A stretch of DNA of 64,000 bases from WLMZ01 sp038227995 (GCA_038227995.1 JBBRPP010000008.1:113828-177827); one strand, 5' to 3'; positions 7,667 through 16,749 are shown, counted from the first letter of the stretch. Numbers and translations: made by a program. The notes: generated by a model not told the origin, from the letters alone.

Positions 7667-8667
7667 GATCCGCTCGTCTCCACGTCGTGATCGAATCGGA
7701 CGGTAGCCGTCAACGGGACACCGCCGAGGAAGCTGGAGAACAGTGGGCTGGCCACGACTCCTCCGTCTCGAGCGACGACCACCGCCGCGGTCCACTCGTC
7801 GAGCAGATCGAAGGCCCGCTCGGAGCCGCGCAACAGGACGGCCTTGGCGAGGACCTCTGCCTCCCAGGCCGAACCGGCGATGACGCTGGCGAGACCGAGA
7901 TCAGTCGTCGACGGCTCGCCCGTTGACGGATCGATGAGGTGATGTCGGCTGACACCGTCGAGCGTCCATGTGCGACGCAGCACACTCGAGGTCGCAACCG
8001 CCCCGCCCGACATGCCGACCAGTGCGATGGCGGCGGTCGACCATGGGTGCTCGATGGACAGCGTCCACCCTCCGCCGTCCGGCGCCGAACCGAGCACACG
8101 GATGTCGCCACCCATGTTCACGCACACGCCGCGGGCACCGCGGTCCACGATCTCGGTCGCGACGAGATCGGCGGCCAAGCCCTTGCCGATACCGCCCGGG
8201 TCGAATCCGGACCCGGCGGGGATCGTCACCGAGTTGCCATTGATCACGATGTCGGTGCAGTCCGGTCGGTCGAGACGGAAACGGTCAGCCGTCGGCGGAC
8301 GTTCAACCGCCGCTCGATCCGGCTCGATCTCGTCGAACGAGCGGTCGTAGCCCGCGCGCACGACGTCGTCGAGCAGCAGCGGATCGAAACCACCGCCGGT
8401 CAGCCGCCACGCCTCGATCGCACGTTGGACGAGCAGTGTGGTGTCATCCGAAACGCTGACGGGTGTGCCGGCGGAGGCGTTGAGGCGCGAGATCTCACTG
8501 TCTGGCCGGAATCGGCTCCACCGACGCTCCAACTCCTCGATTCGGCGAGCTGCGACATCGAGCAATGCGTCGGGTGCATCGACGATGATCAGGTGGATGT
8601 CCGACCCCATCGCGCGAAAACGCGACTCGGAGACGAAACCGATGGCACCAACCGGCGAAACGTTCAT
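7663..8667 (-). CDS. apbE: FAD:protein FMN transferase (ApbE family)
   Basis: A 334-residue enzyme that transfers FMN from FAD to a Ser/Thr of target proteins with Mg2+. Family motifs are visible: FRAMGSDIHLIIVD near the N-terminus, the FAD-binding FDPGGIGKGLAADLVA, VNMGGDIRVLG, HHLIDPSTGEPS, and the metal-site region ASVIAGSAWEAEVLAKAV. No lipobox is present. The ATG at 8667 is chosen because the family domain begins soon after it; a longer frame to 8766 is poorly conserved in character. It starts the operon apbE, haem protein, paralogue 2, paralogue 1. The expected substrate, a protein with an FMN_bind domain, is not found in the window. Confidence 0.9.
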   Translation of the reverse strand: MNVSPVGAIGFVSESRFRAMGSDIHLIIVDAPDALLDVAARRIEELERRWSRFRPDSEISRLNASAGTPVSVSDDTTLLVQRAIEAWRLTGGGFDPLLLDDVVRAGYDRSFDEIEPDRAAVERPPTADRFRLDRPDCTDIVINGNSVTIPAGSGFDPGGIGKGLAADLVATEIVDRGARGVCVNMGGDIRVLGSAPDGGGWTLSIEHPWSTAAIALVGMSGGAVATSSVLRRTWTLDGVSRHHLIDPSTGEPSTTDLGLASVIAGSAWEAEVLAKAVLLRGSERAFDLLDEWTAAVVVARDGGVVASPLFSSFLGGVPLTATVRFDHDVETSGS

Positions 8668-8834
8668 GTGAACACTGTGCGGGTCGCGGCTGAGAGCAGG
8701 CTGGGAACCTGTTCGGAAGTCGATCAGACCGCGGCGGGTCGATGAGCGCCGAAGGACGGGTGACACGCCGAAGCGGCCAACTGCGCCTAGGCTGACGTCG
8801 TTTCAGCCCCCACCATGCCTCCGATCCACCTCAC

Positions 8835-9569
8835 GTGAGCGAATACACGCGCCGCAACATCCAAGCCGCCTGGGCCGTCCACGCGTTGACCGCCAGCGGT
8901 GTCTTCGTCGGACTGCTCGGTCTCAACGCCGTGATCGACGGTCATGCCCGATCCGCGATCCTGTGGTTGATCGCGGCGTTGCTCCTCGACGGTGTCGATG
9001 GGCCGATCGCCCGCAAGCTCGATGTGCGCAATCGGATCCCGACGCTGAACGGCAACTCGCTCGATCTCATCGTCGACTACTTCACATGCGCGATCGTTCC
9101 CGTTGCGTTCTTCGATCGCTTCTGCGCGTTGCCAGGCAAGAGCGCCGGACCGATCGGATTCGCGATCCTGTTCGTCAGTGCGCTGTGGATGGCTCGTACC
9201 GATCAGGAGACCGAGGACGGCTGGTTCAATGGCTTCCCCGCCGAGTGGAGCATGATCATTCCAACCCTCTACCTGCTTCACCCCAACCACTGGGTGACGC
9301 TGGGATTCTGCGTGTTGCTCTGTGTGCTGACGCTGTCGCGGGTGCAGTTCGCACATCCGATCTCGGTTCGTCAGGATCGATTCGTCTCGATCATGTTCAT
9401 GACGCTGTGGCTGGGGTCGATGTTGTGGTTGGCGGTCCTGCAAAAGCACCAGCTCGCGCTCGAGATCATCCTCGGTGGCGCACCGATGTGGACGCTCGTG
9501 CAGGTCGTGCGACGTGCCGCGAAACCGGGCGTCGTCGGTGCATCGAGCGGGCGTCTGCACACGTCCTGA
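8835..9569 (+). CDS. pcs: Phosphatidylcholine synthase (CDP-alcohol phosphatidyltransferase)
   Basis: A 244-residue integral membrane enzyme condensing CDP-diacylglycerol with choline. The CDP-alcohol phosphotransferase signature is present in the Pcs form: DGVDGPIARKLDV followed by GNSLDLIVDYFT, which supplies the D..DG..AR..G...D...D residues. The later GWFNGFPAEWSM is a hallmark of Pcs rather than of phosphatidylserine or glycerophosphate synthases. About seven membrane segments fit the family, and the length is normal. The GTG start at 8835 begins the conserved N-terminus. There are no lipid genes next to it. It is convergent with the Crp/Fnr gene. Confidence 0.87.
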   Translation: MSEYTRRNIQAAWAVHALTASGVFVGLLGLNAVIDGHARSAILWLIAALLLDGVDGPIARKLDVRNRIPTLNGNSLDLIVDYFTCAIVPVAFFDRFCALPGKSAGPIGFAILFVSALWMARTDQETEDGWFNGFPAEWSMIIPTLYLLHPNHWVTLGFCVLLCVLTLSRVQFAHPISVRQDRFVSIMFMTLWLGSMLWLAVLQKHQLALEIILGGAPMWTLVQVVRRAAKPGVVGASSGRLHTS

Positions 9570-9575
9570 CCCGTT

Positions 9576-10268
9576 TCAGGTCGATGGAGTTCGCAAGCCC
9601 GCCCGCTTTCGCAAGCCGGCAGCGTTGACGATGTCGAGGTGAGCTCTGCTGACGGTGATGAGACCATCGGCCTGCGCCTGGCGCAAGAGGCGATTGGCGG
9701 TCGATCGGGTCACGCCCGTCATCGACGCGATCTCGGCTTGCGTGAGCGGGATCGACGCTGACGAGAACACGGTCGCCAAGCGGCAGATGCAGCGCAGGAC
9801 ACGTGTGTCGCCGGGCAGGTACATCGACTCCAACAGCTGCTGGGTCGTCGCCCGCAGCCGGCCCGCCATCACCATCAGGAGGAACCGATCGACACCGGGA
9901 TGGCTGCGCCGCAGCTCGTCGAAGGCAGCCGCGTCGAGGGTGAGGGTCTCGACCCGATCGAGCGCGCTGACCGTTGCCGTTCGCTGGCCCACCCCATCGA
10001 CGAGAGCCTGCTCGCCGAACGTGTCGCCCGCCTGGAGCACGTCGACGATGGCGACCTCGCCGAGCGGCGTCGAGATGTGGACCGAGACGCGGCCCTTGTC
10101 GAGCAGGTGGAACGCACCGCCTGGATCACCCTCGTGGAACACGACTTCGCCCTTGGTGAACCGTCGCCGGCGGCAGGCCGCGTGCAGGACCGCGACGTCG
10201 AGGTCGGCCAGCGCACTCAGGGCGCGCCAATCAGGGCAGCGAGCTGCCTGGCTGTCGCTCTCCCACAT
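9576..10268 (-). CDS. Crp/Fnr family transcriptional regulator
   Basis: A 230-residue regulator. The N-terminal cyclic-nucleotide-binding fold (about 20-140) contains KGEVVFHEGDPGGAFHLLDKG and a phosphate-binding-cassette region GDTFGEQALVDGVGQRTATV. A long dimerisation helix follows, then a C-terminal helix-turn-helix (LTQAEIASMTGVTRSTANRLL). No Fnr-type N-terminal cysteine cluster is present, so cAMP or another small ligand is more likely than oxygen. The ATG at 10268 is supported by TACTGT ending 6 nt upstream (acagta on the + strand, 10275-10280). The universal stress gene lies just upstream on the same strand. Confidence 0.9.
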   Translation of the reverse strand: MWESDSQAARCPDWRALSALADLDVAVLHAACRRRRFTKGEVVFHEGDPGGAFHLLDKGRVSVHISTPLGEVAIVDVLQAGDTFGEQALVDGVGQRTATVSALDRVETLTLDAAAFDELRRSHPGVDRFLLMVMAGRLRATTQQLLESMYLPGDTRVLRCICRLATVFSSASIPLTQAEIASMTGVTRSTANRLLRQAQADGLITVSRAHLDIVNAAGLRKRAGLRTPST

Positions 10269-10337
10269 CGCGCCACAGTAACCGGCCTGTGGATCGCGCT
10301 GATCCGCTCGACCAACATGATCGGTGACGATCATCGG

Positions 10338-10766
10338 TCACGACGTGTGGACGACGAAGGTCGAGCACGGCGAGTTGTGCACGACCCGGCTGGGAATGTT
10401 GCCGAGCACGAACCGGGCCTTCGACCCGATGCCGCGATTGCCGACGACGATGACTCCGGCATTCATCTCCTCGGCCACGTCGAGGATCGCCTGAGCCGCA
10501 TCGCCGAGCACGGGATGGATCGTGACGGTGAGCCCGGCGAGGCGGGCCCGGAACTCGGCCTCGGCCAGCACGGAATCGACACGCGAGTCCGGCTGCAGCG
10601 TGGACACGACCTCGCGGGGCAGGCCCGAGATCGGCGTGCGGTCAGGCCGATACGCACTCACGATGCACAGCGGTTGGGAGAATGCCTTGGCCATCTCGAT
10701 CGCTGCGGTCAACGCCCGCTCGGCCGTCTTCGATCCGTCCGTTCCGACAACGACGCATCCGTCCAT
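10338..10766 (-). CDS. Universal stress protein (UspA family)
   Basis: A 142-residue single-domain Usp. The first strand VVVGTDGSKTAERAL and the ATP-binding motif G-2x-G-9x-G(S/T), seen in VVGNRGIGSKARFVLGNIPS, indicate an ATP-binding subtype. The ATG follows GGGAG with good spacing. It is upstream of and co-oriented with the Crp/Fnr gene, separated by about 70 nt, so joint control is possible. The usual role is persistence under starvation or hypoxia, which is family knowledge rather than something seen here. Confidence 0.9.
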   Translation of the reverse strand: MDGCVVVGTDGSKTAERALTAAIEMAKAFSQPLCIVSAYRPDRTPISGLPREVVSTLQPDSRVDSVLAEAEFRARLAGLTVTIHPVLGDAAQAILDVAEEMNAGVIVVGNRGIGSKARFVLGNIPSRVVHNSPCSTFVVHTS

Positions 10767-10912
10767 GACACTCTCCCTCGCGCTGGTCGCTGATCACCGT
10801 CAGCGATTCCCCACAGCCCATCCAACTCATCCGCGGCGCTGACGTCGTCGTCCGACGGCACGCCCGTTGTGTGCGCTTCCGCACACAGCCGCGCCGGGCA
10901 CGTCCGTCGCGA

Positions 10913-12121
10913 TCAAGAACGGGTGACGAGCCCCTGATCGCCTGCCCACGCCGCCAGATCGCGGCGGTTGATCGCAGCTGCGATGAGGTCGGGGAACGCG
11001 TCAGGTGTGCACGCGAACGCCGGCACACCGAACTCGGCGAGCGCGCTCGCCGCGGCGTGATCGAAGGCGGGTGCGCCGTCGTCGCTGAGGGCGAGCAACG
11101 CCACGCACGTGACCCCGCTGCGGGCGAGCGAACCGAGCCGGGCAACGAAGTCACCGCCTGGCGTTCCCTCGAACAGATCGCTGATGAGGATCAACACCGT
11201 GTCGGAAGGTCTCGTCACCAGCGATTGGCAGTACGCGATCGCGCGGTTGATGTCGGTGCCACCACCGAGCTGGATGCCGAACAGCACGTCGACCGGCTCC
11301 TGGATCTGCTCCGTGAGGTCGGCCACCGCCGTGTCGAACGCGATCAGGTGCGTCTGCATCGATCGCATCGAAGCCAGCGCCGCCCCGAAAACGCTGGCGT
11401 AGACGACGCTCTCACTCATCGATCCGCTCTGGTCGATCGCGATGATGACCTCGCGGCGCAGCGCCGTCGCCCGTCGTGAATAGCCGATCAGTCGGTGCGG
11501 TACCACCGTCTTCAATGCCGGTTGGTAGTGGCTGAGATTGGCGCGGATCGTGCGGTCCCAGTTGATGTCGCCGGGACGCGGACGTCGTGTGCGCGAGGCG
11601 CGGGTCAACGCACCACGAACGGCCTGCAGCGTCGGCTGCGCCAATCGGTCCTGCAGCTCGGCGACGACCTTGGCCACCACCATCCGCGCCGTTGCCCGCG
11701 TCGTGTCGGGAAGCAGATGCTGCAATGCCAGCAGCGTGGTCACGAGGTGGATGTCGGGTTCGATCGATTCGAGCATTTCGGGCTCGAGCAGCATCCGTTG
11801 CAGGTGCAACCGTTCGATCGCGTCGCGCTGCATCACCTGCACGACGCCGGTCGGGAAATAGCGGCGGATGTCGCCCAGCCACCGGGCAACGCCCGGAGCT
11901 GACGCGCCGAGTCCGCCCGCACGCTTCGGGCTGCGACCGCGTTGACCCGAGGTCGGCGGCGCGTCGTACAACGCGCTGAGGGCAGCATCCATCTGGCGGT
12001 CGTCGCCGGCGAGATCGACGCCCGTGCCGTCGGGCTGATCGGCGTCACCGCCGCCGAGCACCATCCGCCACCGTCGCAACCGTTCGCCCTCGTGGACGCG
12101 ATATTCGAGCTCGTCGCTCAT
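10913..12121 (-). CDS. VWA domain protein of the MoxR/DUF5682 operon
   Basis: A 402-residue protein. The C-terminal half is a von Willebrand factor A domain with a complete metal-ion-dependent adhesion site: DQSGSMS (DxSxS), the threonine in GGGTDINRA and the aspartate in ISDLFEG. The N-terminal half is helical, with a charged, low-complexity segment near residues 40-75. There is no signal peptide or membrane helix, so it is probably cytosolic. Its start overlaps the stop of the DUF5682 gene by 4 nt, and it is the last gene of the operon. MoxR ATPases typically work with a VWA partner that recruits substrates; the pairing with the AAA+ gene here fits that pattern. Confidence 0.88.
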   Translation of the reverse strand: MSDELEYRVHEGERLRRWRMVLGGGDADQPDGTGVDLAGDDRQMDAALSALYDAPPTSGQRGRSPKRAGGLGASAPGVARWLGDIRRYFPTGVVQVMQRDAIERLHLQRMLLEPEMLESIEPDIHLVTTLLALQHLLPDTTRATARMVVAKVVAELQDRLAQPTLQAVRGALTRASRTRRPRPGDINWDRTIRANLSHYQPALKTVVPHRLIGYSRRATALRREVIIAIDQSGSMSESVVYASVFGAALASMRSMQTHLIAFDTAVADLTEQIQEPVDVLFGIQLGGGTDINRAIAYCQSLVTRPSDTVLILISDLFEGTPGGDFVARLGSLARSGVTCVALLALSDDGAPAFDHAAASALAEFGVPAFACTPDAFPDLIAAAINRRDLAAWAGDQGLVTRS

Positions 12122-14340
12122 ACGCCGGCTCCGAGCAGGCGGGCGATGGTCTCGATACCGGCCGCGACCCGTTCGGCGTCGAGCGACTCGGCACCCAATG
12201 CCGCTGTTGGCATGGCAGCGCCCCGGACGCGCTCGCCGATCTGGCGTCGCTCGGCGTGCTCGAAGGTGCCGAAGGTTCGGCGCAGCAGCGGCAGGATCTC
12301 GATGAACGACTCGCCGTCGAGCGCCGCCAGCCAGCGATCGAGCAGCCCGAGGAGATCGGTGTCGTGCACCAGCGCCACGCCTGAGCCGCCGAGAAAGCCT
12401 TCGACGAACGCTGCCCCTGCACGTGGCTCGGTGCCCCTCGACAGGGCCCGGGACACGCGCTGTTCGACGTGCTGCGGTTGGAGGCGTCCGGCATCGGCGA
12501 GCAGTCGCGTCGCGCGACCCTGCAGGACCGGGTGGACACGATCGCGTTCGACGAGATCTCCGAGCGCGTCGTGGAACGGCGGGAAGAGCTCACGATCGCC
12601 GAGCAGCGACAGCGCCGACTGGGTGTCGTTGATCTGGCGGCCCATTGCCTCGGCGACCTCGTCGTCGAGACCCAGACATGCAACGACGAGTCCGGCCGCG
12701 ATTCGCAGCACCATGCCGCGCAGCACGACACCCAGCGCTGCCGCATCGGTGCCGCGCACGTCTCCATATCGCACGGTTCGCGCCAGTGCGGGCAGGGCCT
12801 CCATCACGTGAGAGATGTCGGCGTCGAGTGCGGCTCGATCGGCCACGAGCTGCACGATTCCCGGCAGTGGAGCGATCAGGTCCGCCAGGAGGCAGTCCTC
12901 GATCGCGCCGGTCAACTCGGCAATCGTGTTCGATCCGAGCGCGTGCTGCACCAGCGATGCCTCTGCCGCCGCCGCGATCGTGGTGCCCAACGCCGACGTC
13001 TCGATCAGACGAACTTCGAGCTCGGGTTCCCACAGCAGATCCCACGTTTCGCGGAACGTGCCGACCGATCGTCGGCCCTCGGCTTCGCGCCCCCATGGCA
13101 CACCGAGAATCGTCAGCCGGTGCAGCAGCTGGGAGCGCGAGAGGTCGAGGGGCTTACGCAGATCGAGTTCGAGCGAGCGCGCTGCAGCTTCGGGCTTCAA
13201 CCGGCACCGCTTCTGTTCGAGCGCGAGGTTGCGCGCGAGCGGCACCATCGGCGTGCTGTCGGGAACCTGACCGATGAGTGTGCCGATGATCAGTTCGTTG
13301 CTGAGCAGTCGCATCGGTGTGTCGGTGCCGTCACCCAGCACGGCTCGCGCTGCGTCGTTCATCTCTGCCAAACCGGCGAGGGGACGTCCGCGCAGCGCAG
13401 CCAGCGAACTGGCCAGCCGAGTTGCCTCCACCACATCGGCCGCCGAGGCCGAATAGTCGCTGGCGCGCAGCACGCGGCCGGCGAGCGTGAACCAGTGCGC
13501 GACCGTGTCGGGCCCGGGGTGTGTGAACAGGTGGTGATACCAGCCGGGTGACGTCACGCCCGCTCCGTAGCCGTGAGCGTTGGCGAGACGACGGTGTGTC
13601 CACGGCACCCACGTGATCGCGACTTTCGCCTTCGGCATGCCACGCAGCAGCGCCGTGTCTCGCGTCGCTTGCTTCGGGTCGAGCGCAGTCGAGAGTGCGG
13701 GGACATGCCACGCCCCACACACGACGGCGATGCGATCGAACCCGTCCTTGACCGCGGCCCGAATGCCCGCCCGCATCTGGGCTTCGCGCCGGCGCTCTTC
13801 GCCGTCGTGAGGAACGAAGTCGGGCTCGTACGCCTCACGCAACACCGTCATCGCCTCGCCGATCGATGCGAACGGTGACGCCCCGTGGCGATGTTCGACG
13901 ACGTCTTCCCACCATCGCTCGGTGTCGTCGTAGCCAGCCGCTGAGGCGAGTTCGGCGAGCGGGTCCCTGGGCCGATCGAGCCCGGCCGGCAACGCCTGCT
14001 GCTGTTCGGCCGGCCGGTCGGCCAACGTGTTCGCAAGGGCGAGATCGATGTAGCGCACCGGCACGTCGGCATCTCCGGCCCAGCGCAGCGCGACCCATTC
14101 CGGGCTGAACGAGGCGAACGGGTAGAAGACCGCTCGCTCGGGTTGATCGACTCGGTAGCCCAGCATCGTGACCGGCGGACGCATGTCGGGATGGACAGCG
14201 AGTGTCGCGATCGCTTCGGCTTCGCGCGGACCTTCGATCAGCACGACATCGGGCGTGTCGGCATCGAGTGCCCGGCGGACGGCCAGCGCCGAACCCGGGC
14301 CATGATGGCGGATGCCGTACAGGTGGATATCGGCGGTCAC
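12118..14340 (-). CDS. DUF5682 family protein
   Basis: A 740-residue protein of the uncharacterised DUF5682 family. The N-terminus reads IHLYGIRHHGPGSALAVRRA then DVVLIEGPREAEAI, and about 190 residues later RIAVVCGAWHVPAL. The GxxH, (I)EGPR and GxWH motifs resemble the GxxH and ExxR motifs of TraB/ChaN/Tiki-type proteins, which bind metal or haem or act as peptidases; that link is my inference. The long C-terminal region is helical with no motif I recognise. It is encoded between the AAA+ ATPase (37-nt gap) and the VWA gene (4-nt overlap), so it should work with both. No signal peptide. Confidence 0.85.
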   Translation of the reverse strand: MTADIHLYGIRHHGPGSALAVRRALDADTPDVVLIEGPREAEAIATLAVHPDMRPPVTMLGYRVDQPERAVFYPFASFSPEWVALRWAGDADVPVRYIDLALANTLADRPAEQQQALPAGLDRPRDPLAELASAAGYDDTERWWEDVVEHRHGASPFASIGEAMTVLREAYEPDFVPHDGEERRREAQMRAGIRAAVKDGFDRIAVVCGAWHVPALSTALDPKQATRDTALLRGMPKAKVAITWVPWTHRRLANAHGYGAGVTSPGWYHHLFTHPGPDTVAHWFTLAGRVLRASDYSASAADVVEATRLASSLAALRGRPLAGLAEMNDAARAVLGDGTDTPMRLLSNELIIGTLIGQVPDSTPMVPLARNLALEQKRCRLKPEAAARSLELDLRKPLDLSRSQLLHRLTILGVPWGREAEGRRSVGTFRETWDLLWEPELEVRLIETSALGTTIAAAAEASLVQHALGSNTIAELTGAIEDCLLADLIAPLPGIVQLVADRAALDADISHVMEALPALARTVRYGDVRGTDAAALGVVLRGMVLRIAAGLVVACLGLDDEVAEAMGRQINDTQSALSLLGDRELFPPFHDALGDLVERDRVHPVLQGRATRLLADAGRLQPQHVEQRVSRALSRGTEPRAGAAFVEGFLGGSGVALVHDTDLLGLLDRWLAALDGESFIEILPLLRRTFGTFEHAERRQIGERVRGAAMPTAALGAESLDAERVAAGIETIARLLGAGV

Positions 14341-14377
14341 GGCAGGTGGCCCGCCGGCGACGTCGTTGGCACGGACA

Positions 14378-15427
14378 TCAACGGATCGAGAGCGAATCCA
14401 TGTATTCGCGCCAGACGACCGAATCGTGGACGGGGTCGCGCACCACCGTTGACTCGATGTCGCCCAGCAGCGATTCGAACCGCAGCGAACCGTCGCCGAG
14501 ATGGGCGGCCATGGCGATGCCCTGCACCATCACCGAGATCGCCTCGGCGGTGCTCATCGTGCCTGACGGGGTCTTGAACTTGATCCGGCCGTCTTCGCTC
14601 TGCCCCATCCGCAGTTCGCGGAAGACCGTCACCACGCGCCGGATCTCGTCGGCCGGGGTCTCGACTTCGGGCAACGTCAAGGCCGTCGCCAGCGCCGCGA
14701 CGCGCTGAGTGACGATGAGAACCTCTTCCTCGACGGTTGCCGGTGTGGGCAGGATCACGGTGTTGAACCGGCGGCGGAGCGCGCTGGACAGCTCGTTGAC
14801 GCCGCGGTCGCGGTTGTTCGCGGTGGCGATCAGATTGAAGCCGGGACGAGCCTGCACTTCACTGCCGAGTTCGGGAATCGGCAGCGTCTTCTCGCTGAGC
14901 ACGGTGATGAGCGCATCCTGCACATCGCTGGGCATACGCGTGAGCTCTTCGATCCGCACGATCGAGCCGTGTTCCATTGCCCGGTACACCGGCGACGGCA
15001 CGAGCGCAGCAGCACTGGGTCCTTCGGCCAACAACCTCGCGTAGTTCCAGCCGTAGCGGACCGACTCTTCAGCAGTGCCGGCAGTGCCCTGCACGAGCAG
15101 GCTCGAGTCGCCGCTGATCGCGGCAGCGAGGTGTTCGCTGACCCATGTCTTGGCGGTTCCGGGCAGGCCGAGCAACAGGAGTGCCCGGTCGGTCGCAAGG
15201 GTTGCCACGGCGACTTCCATCAGCCGCCGCTGACCGACGTACTTGGGTGTGATCACAGTGCCGTCGGACAGCGGGCCACCCATCAGGTACGTGACCACCG
15301 CCCACGGCGACAGCTTCCACTGCGGCGGCCGGGGCCGGGTGTCGACAGCCGCGAGGGCAGCGAGTTCGTGGGCGAATTCGACTTCGGCATGAGGTCGGAG
15401 GATGTCGATGGTTGGCGCTGACGTCAC
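14378..15427 (-). CDS. MoxR-type AAA+ ATPase
   Basis: A 349-residue AAA+ ATPase. Walker A is GLPGTAKTWVSE, the Walker B region is SIVRIEELTRMPSDVQD, sensor 1 lies in NLIATANNRDRG, and the arginine finger region is LSSALRRRFNTVILPTP. Homologues in SWIM/DUF5691/DUF5682/VWA clusters are of this MoxR-like type. The reported frame can begin with a TTG at 15436, but TACCTT (aaggta on the + strand, 15435-15440) overlaps that codon and ends 7 nt before a GTG at 15427, so the GTG is preferred. It is predicted to power remodelling of a target bound by the VWA or DUF5682 proteins. Confidence 0.88.
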   Translation of the reverse strand: MTSAPTIDILRPHAEVEFAHELAALAAVDTRPRPPQWKLSPWAVVTYLMGGPLSDGTVITPKYVGQRRLMEVAVATLATDRALLLLGLPGTAKTWVSEHLAAAISGDSSLLVQGTAGTAEESVRYGWNYARLLAEGPSAAALVPSPVYRAMEHGSIVRIEELTRMPSDVQDALITVLSEKTLPIPELGSEVQARPGFNLIATANNRDRGVNELSSALRRRFNTVILPTPATVEEEVLIVTQRVAALATALTLPEVETPADEIRRVVTVFRELRMGQSEDGRIKFKTPSGTMSTAEAISVMVQGIAMAAHLGDGSLRFESLLGDIESTVVRDPVHDSVVWREYMDSLSIR

Positions 15428-15501
15428 TGCTGACAAGGTACACCGGGGGTGTCACGCGCCGCCCGGCCGCCAGCGAGTGACGCCAAGGTGACGGGCGGAC
15501 G

Positions 15502-16749
15502 TCAGCGCTTGATCAGGGAGACGAAGTCGGCGACGGCGCCGATGACGACTCCCCAGAAGCCGATGGCGATCGCGAGTCGCGCCGTGCCTTCGCCGACAAT
15601 CGTTCCCTCGCTGCGTCGAATCCGACGCAGCGACATCACACCGCCGACGAAGCCGAGCAGCGAGAACAGCGGGAAGAAACACAAGATCAATCCGATGATC
15701 GCCATCGCGACCGATCGTGTCGCGAGCTTGTCGGTGAGGGGGCGGAACACGCCCTTGCCGGTGGTCGGCGGCGGTGGGGATTCTGCAGGTGCGTACTCGG
15801 ACCGCGTCACCCGCGCCGGTGCACGGGTGACCGTGCCGTCGGCGTGTTCGATCATCGGTGCGGCGGTCGCCGGCGCGGCCGAAGCCGGTACAGGCTCTGG
15901 CGTCGGGGCTGATCGCATGATCGTCGCCGTCAGCTCCTCGGTCGACATCGCCGCGACCGGATCGACGGTGGCCGCGGGTCGAACGGGCATCATCGGTGTG
16001 ATCGTGGTCGTGATCGGGGTCGTCGTTCTCGGCGTCAATGGCGGCGTCGTCGTCAGGGGCGTCACGGGCGTCAGGGACGTCACGGACGTCATCGGCGTCA
16101 TCCGGACGACCGCTCGTGGTGCCGTCTCGATCGTCGGCATCGTTGCGGCCGGCGAATCGACGACCGGCGAATCGACGACCATCGCGATCTCGACCGGAGT
16201 CGGGTCGACCGGCGCCATGTCATCCGACACTGTGTCGGTAGGGGCCATGGGGGCCGTGTCGGTGGGGGCAATGTCGACCGGCGGCGCAGTCTCGACAGGT
16301 ACCACCGCTGCGGGAACGAGCAACGCGGGGATCACGTCGGCGATCGGGAAGTTGTCCTCGGCCACCGGGTTGGCCGTCCGAGCCTGGTCGATCGGGTCGA
16401 GCGGGTCGATCGGGTCGATGGCCTCGAGCGGCGTCCGGCGTTCGACCGGCTTCAGCGGAACCCGCGGGATGAACGGCAGCGGCGGCGCAGGGATCGGTTC
16501 GACGACCTCCTCGGCCAACTCCGGAAGCGTCGGCCACAGTGGCAGGAGACCGTCGGACGACAGCCCGGTCTCGACGGGCGAGGCCTCGACGGGCGAGGGC
16601 TCTACCGGCGTGTCGACAGTCGATCGAACCGCTGGCCGTGGAACGCGCGACAACCGTGCCGCGCGAGGCAGCGAGCGTGGTGGCAGTCTCGGCGGTGGCG
16701 CCGTGTCGTCAGGTGTGCTCGGCGTAGCCGGATCAGTGTTGTCAGCCAC
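15502..16749 (-). CDS. Pro/Thr-rich protein with C-terminal DUF4190-like membrane domain
   Basis: A 415-residue protein. About 340 residues are low-complexity Pro/Thr/Val/Ala sequence with runs such as PIDPLDPID and TPITTTITPMMP. The C-terminal 75 residues contain two membrane helices (SVAMAIIGLILCFFPLFSLL and AIAIGFWGVVIGAVADFV) separated by GGVMSLRRIRRSEGTIVGEG. That is the DUF4190-like layout, so the long tail is probably cytoplasmic. Its start overlaps the DUF5691 stop by 8 nt, placing it inside the SWIM-DUF5691-AAA-DUF5682-VWA operon. It is not one of the usual members as I know the cluster. A long antisense frame (15449-16792) is rejected because only this strand encodes plausible membrane helices. 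Confidence 0.75.
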   Translation of the reverse strand: MADNTDPATPSTPDDTAPPPRLPPRSLPRAARLSRVPRPAVRSTVDTPVEPSPVEASPVETGLSSDGLLPLWPTLPELAEEVVEPIPAPPLPFIPRVPLKPVERRTPLEAIDPIDPLDPIDQARTANPVAEDNFPIADVIPALLVPAAVVPVETAPPVDIAPTDTAPMAPTDTVSDDMAPVDPTPVEIAMVVDSPVVDSPAATMPTIETAPRAVVRMTPMTSVTSLTPVTPLTTTPPLTPRTTTPITTTITPMMPVRPAATVDPVAAMSTEELTATIMRSAPTPEPVPASAAPATAAPMIEHADGTVTRAPARVTRSEYAPAESPPPPTTGKGVFRPLTDKLATRSVAMAIIGLILCFFPLFSLLGFVGGVMSLRRIRRSEGTIVGEGTARLAIAIGFWGVVIGAVADFVSLIKR

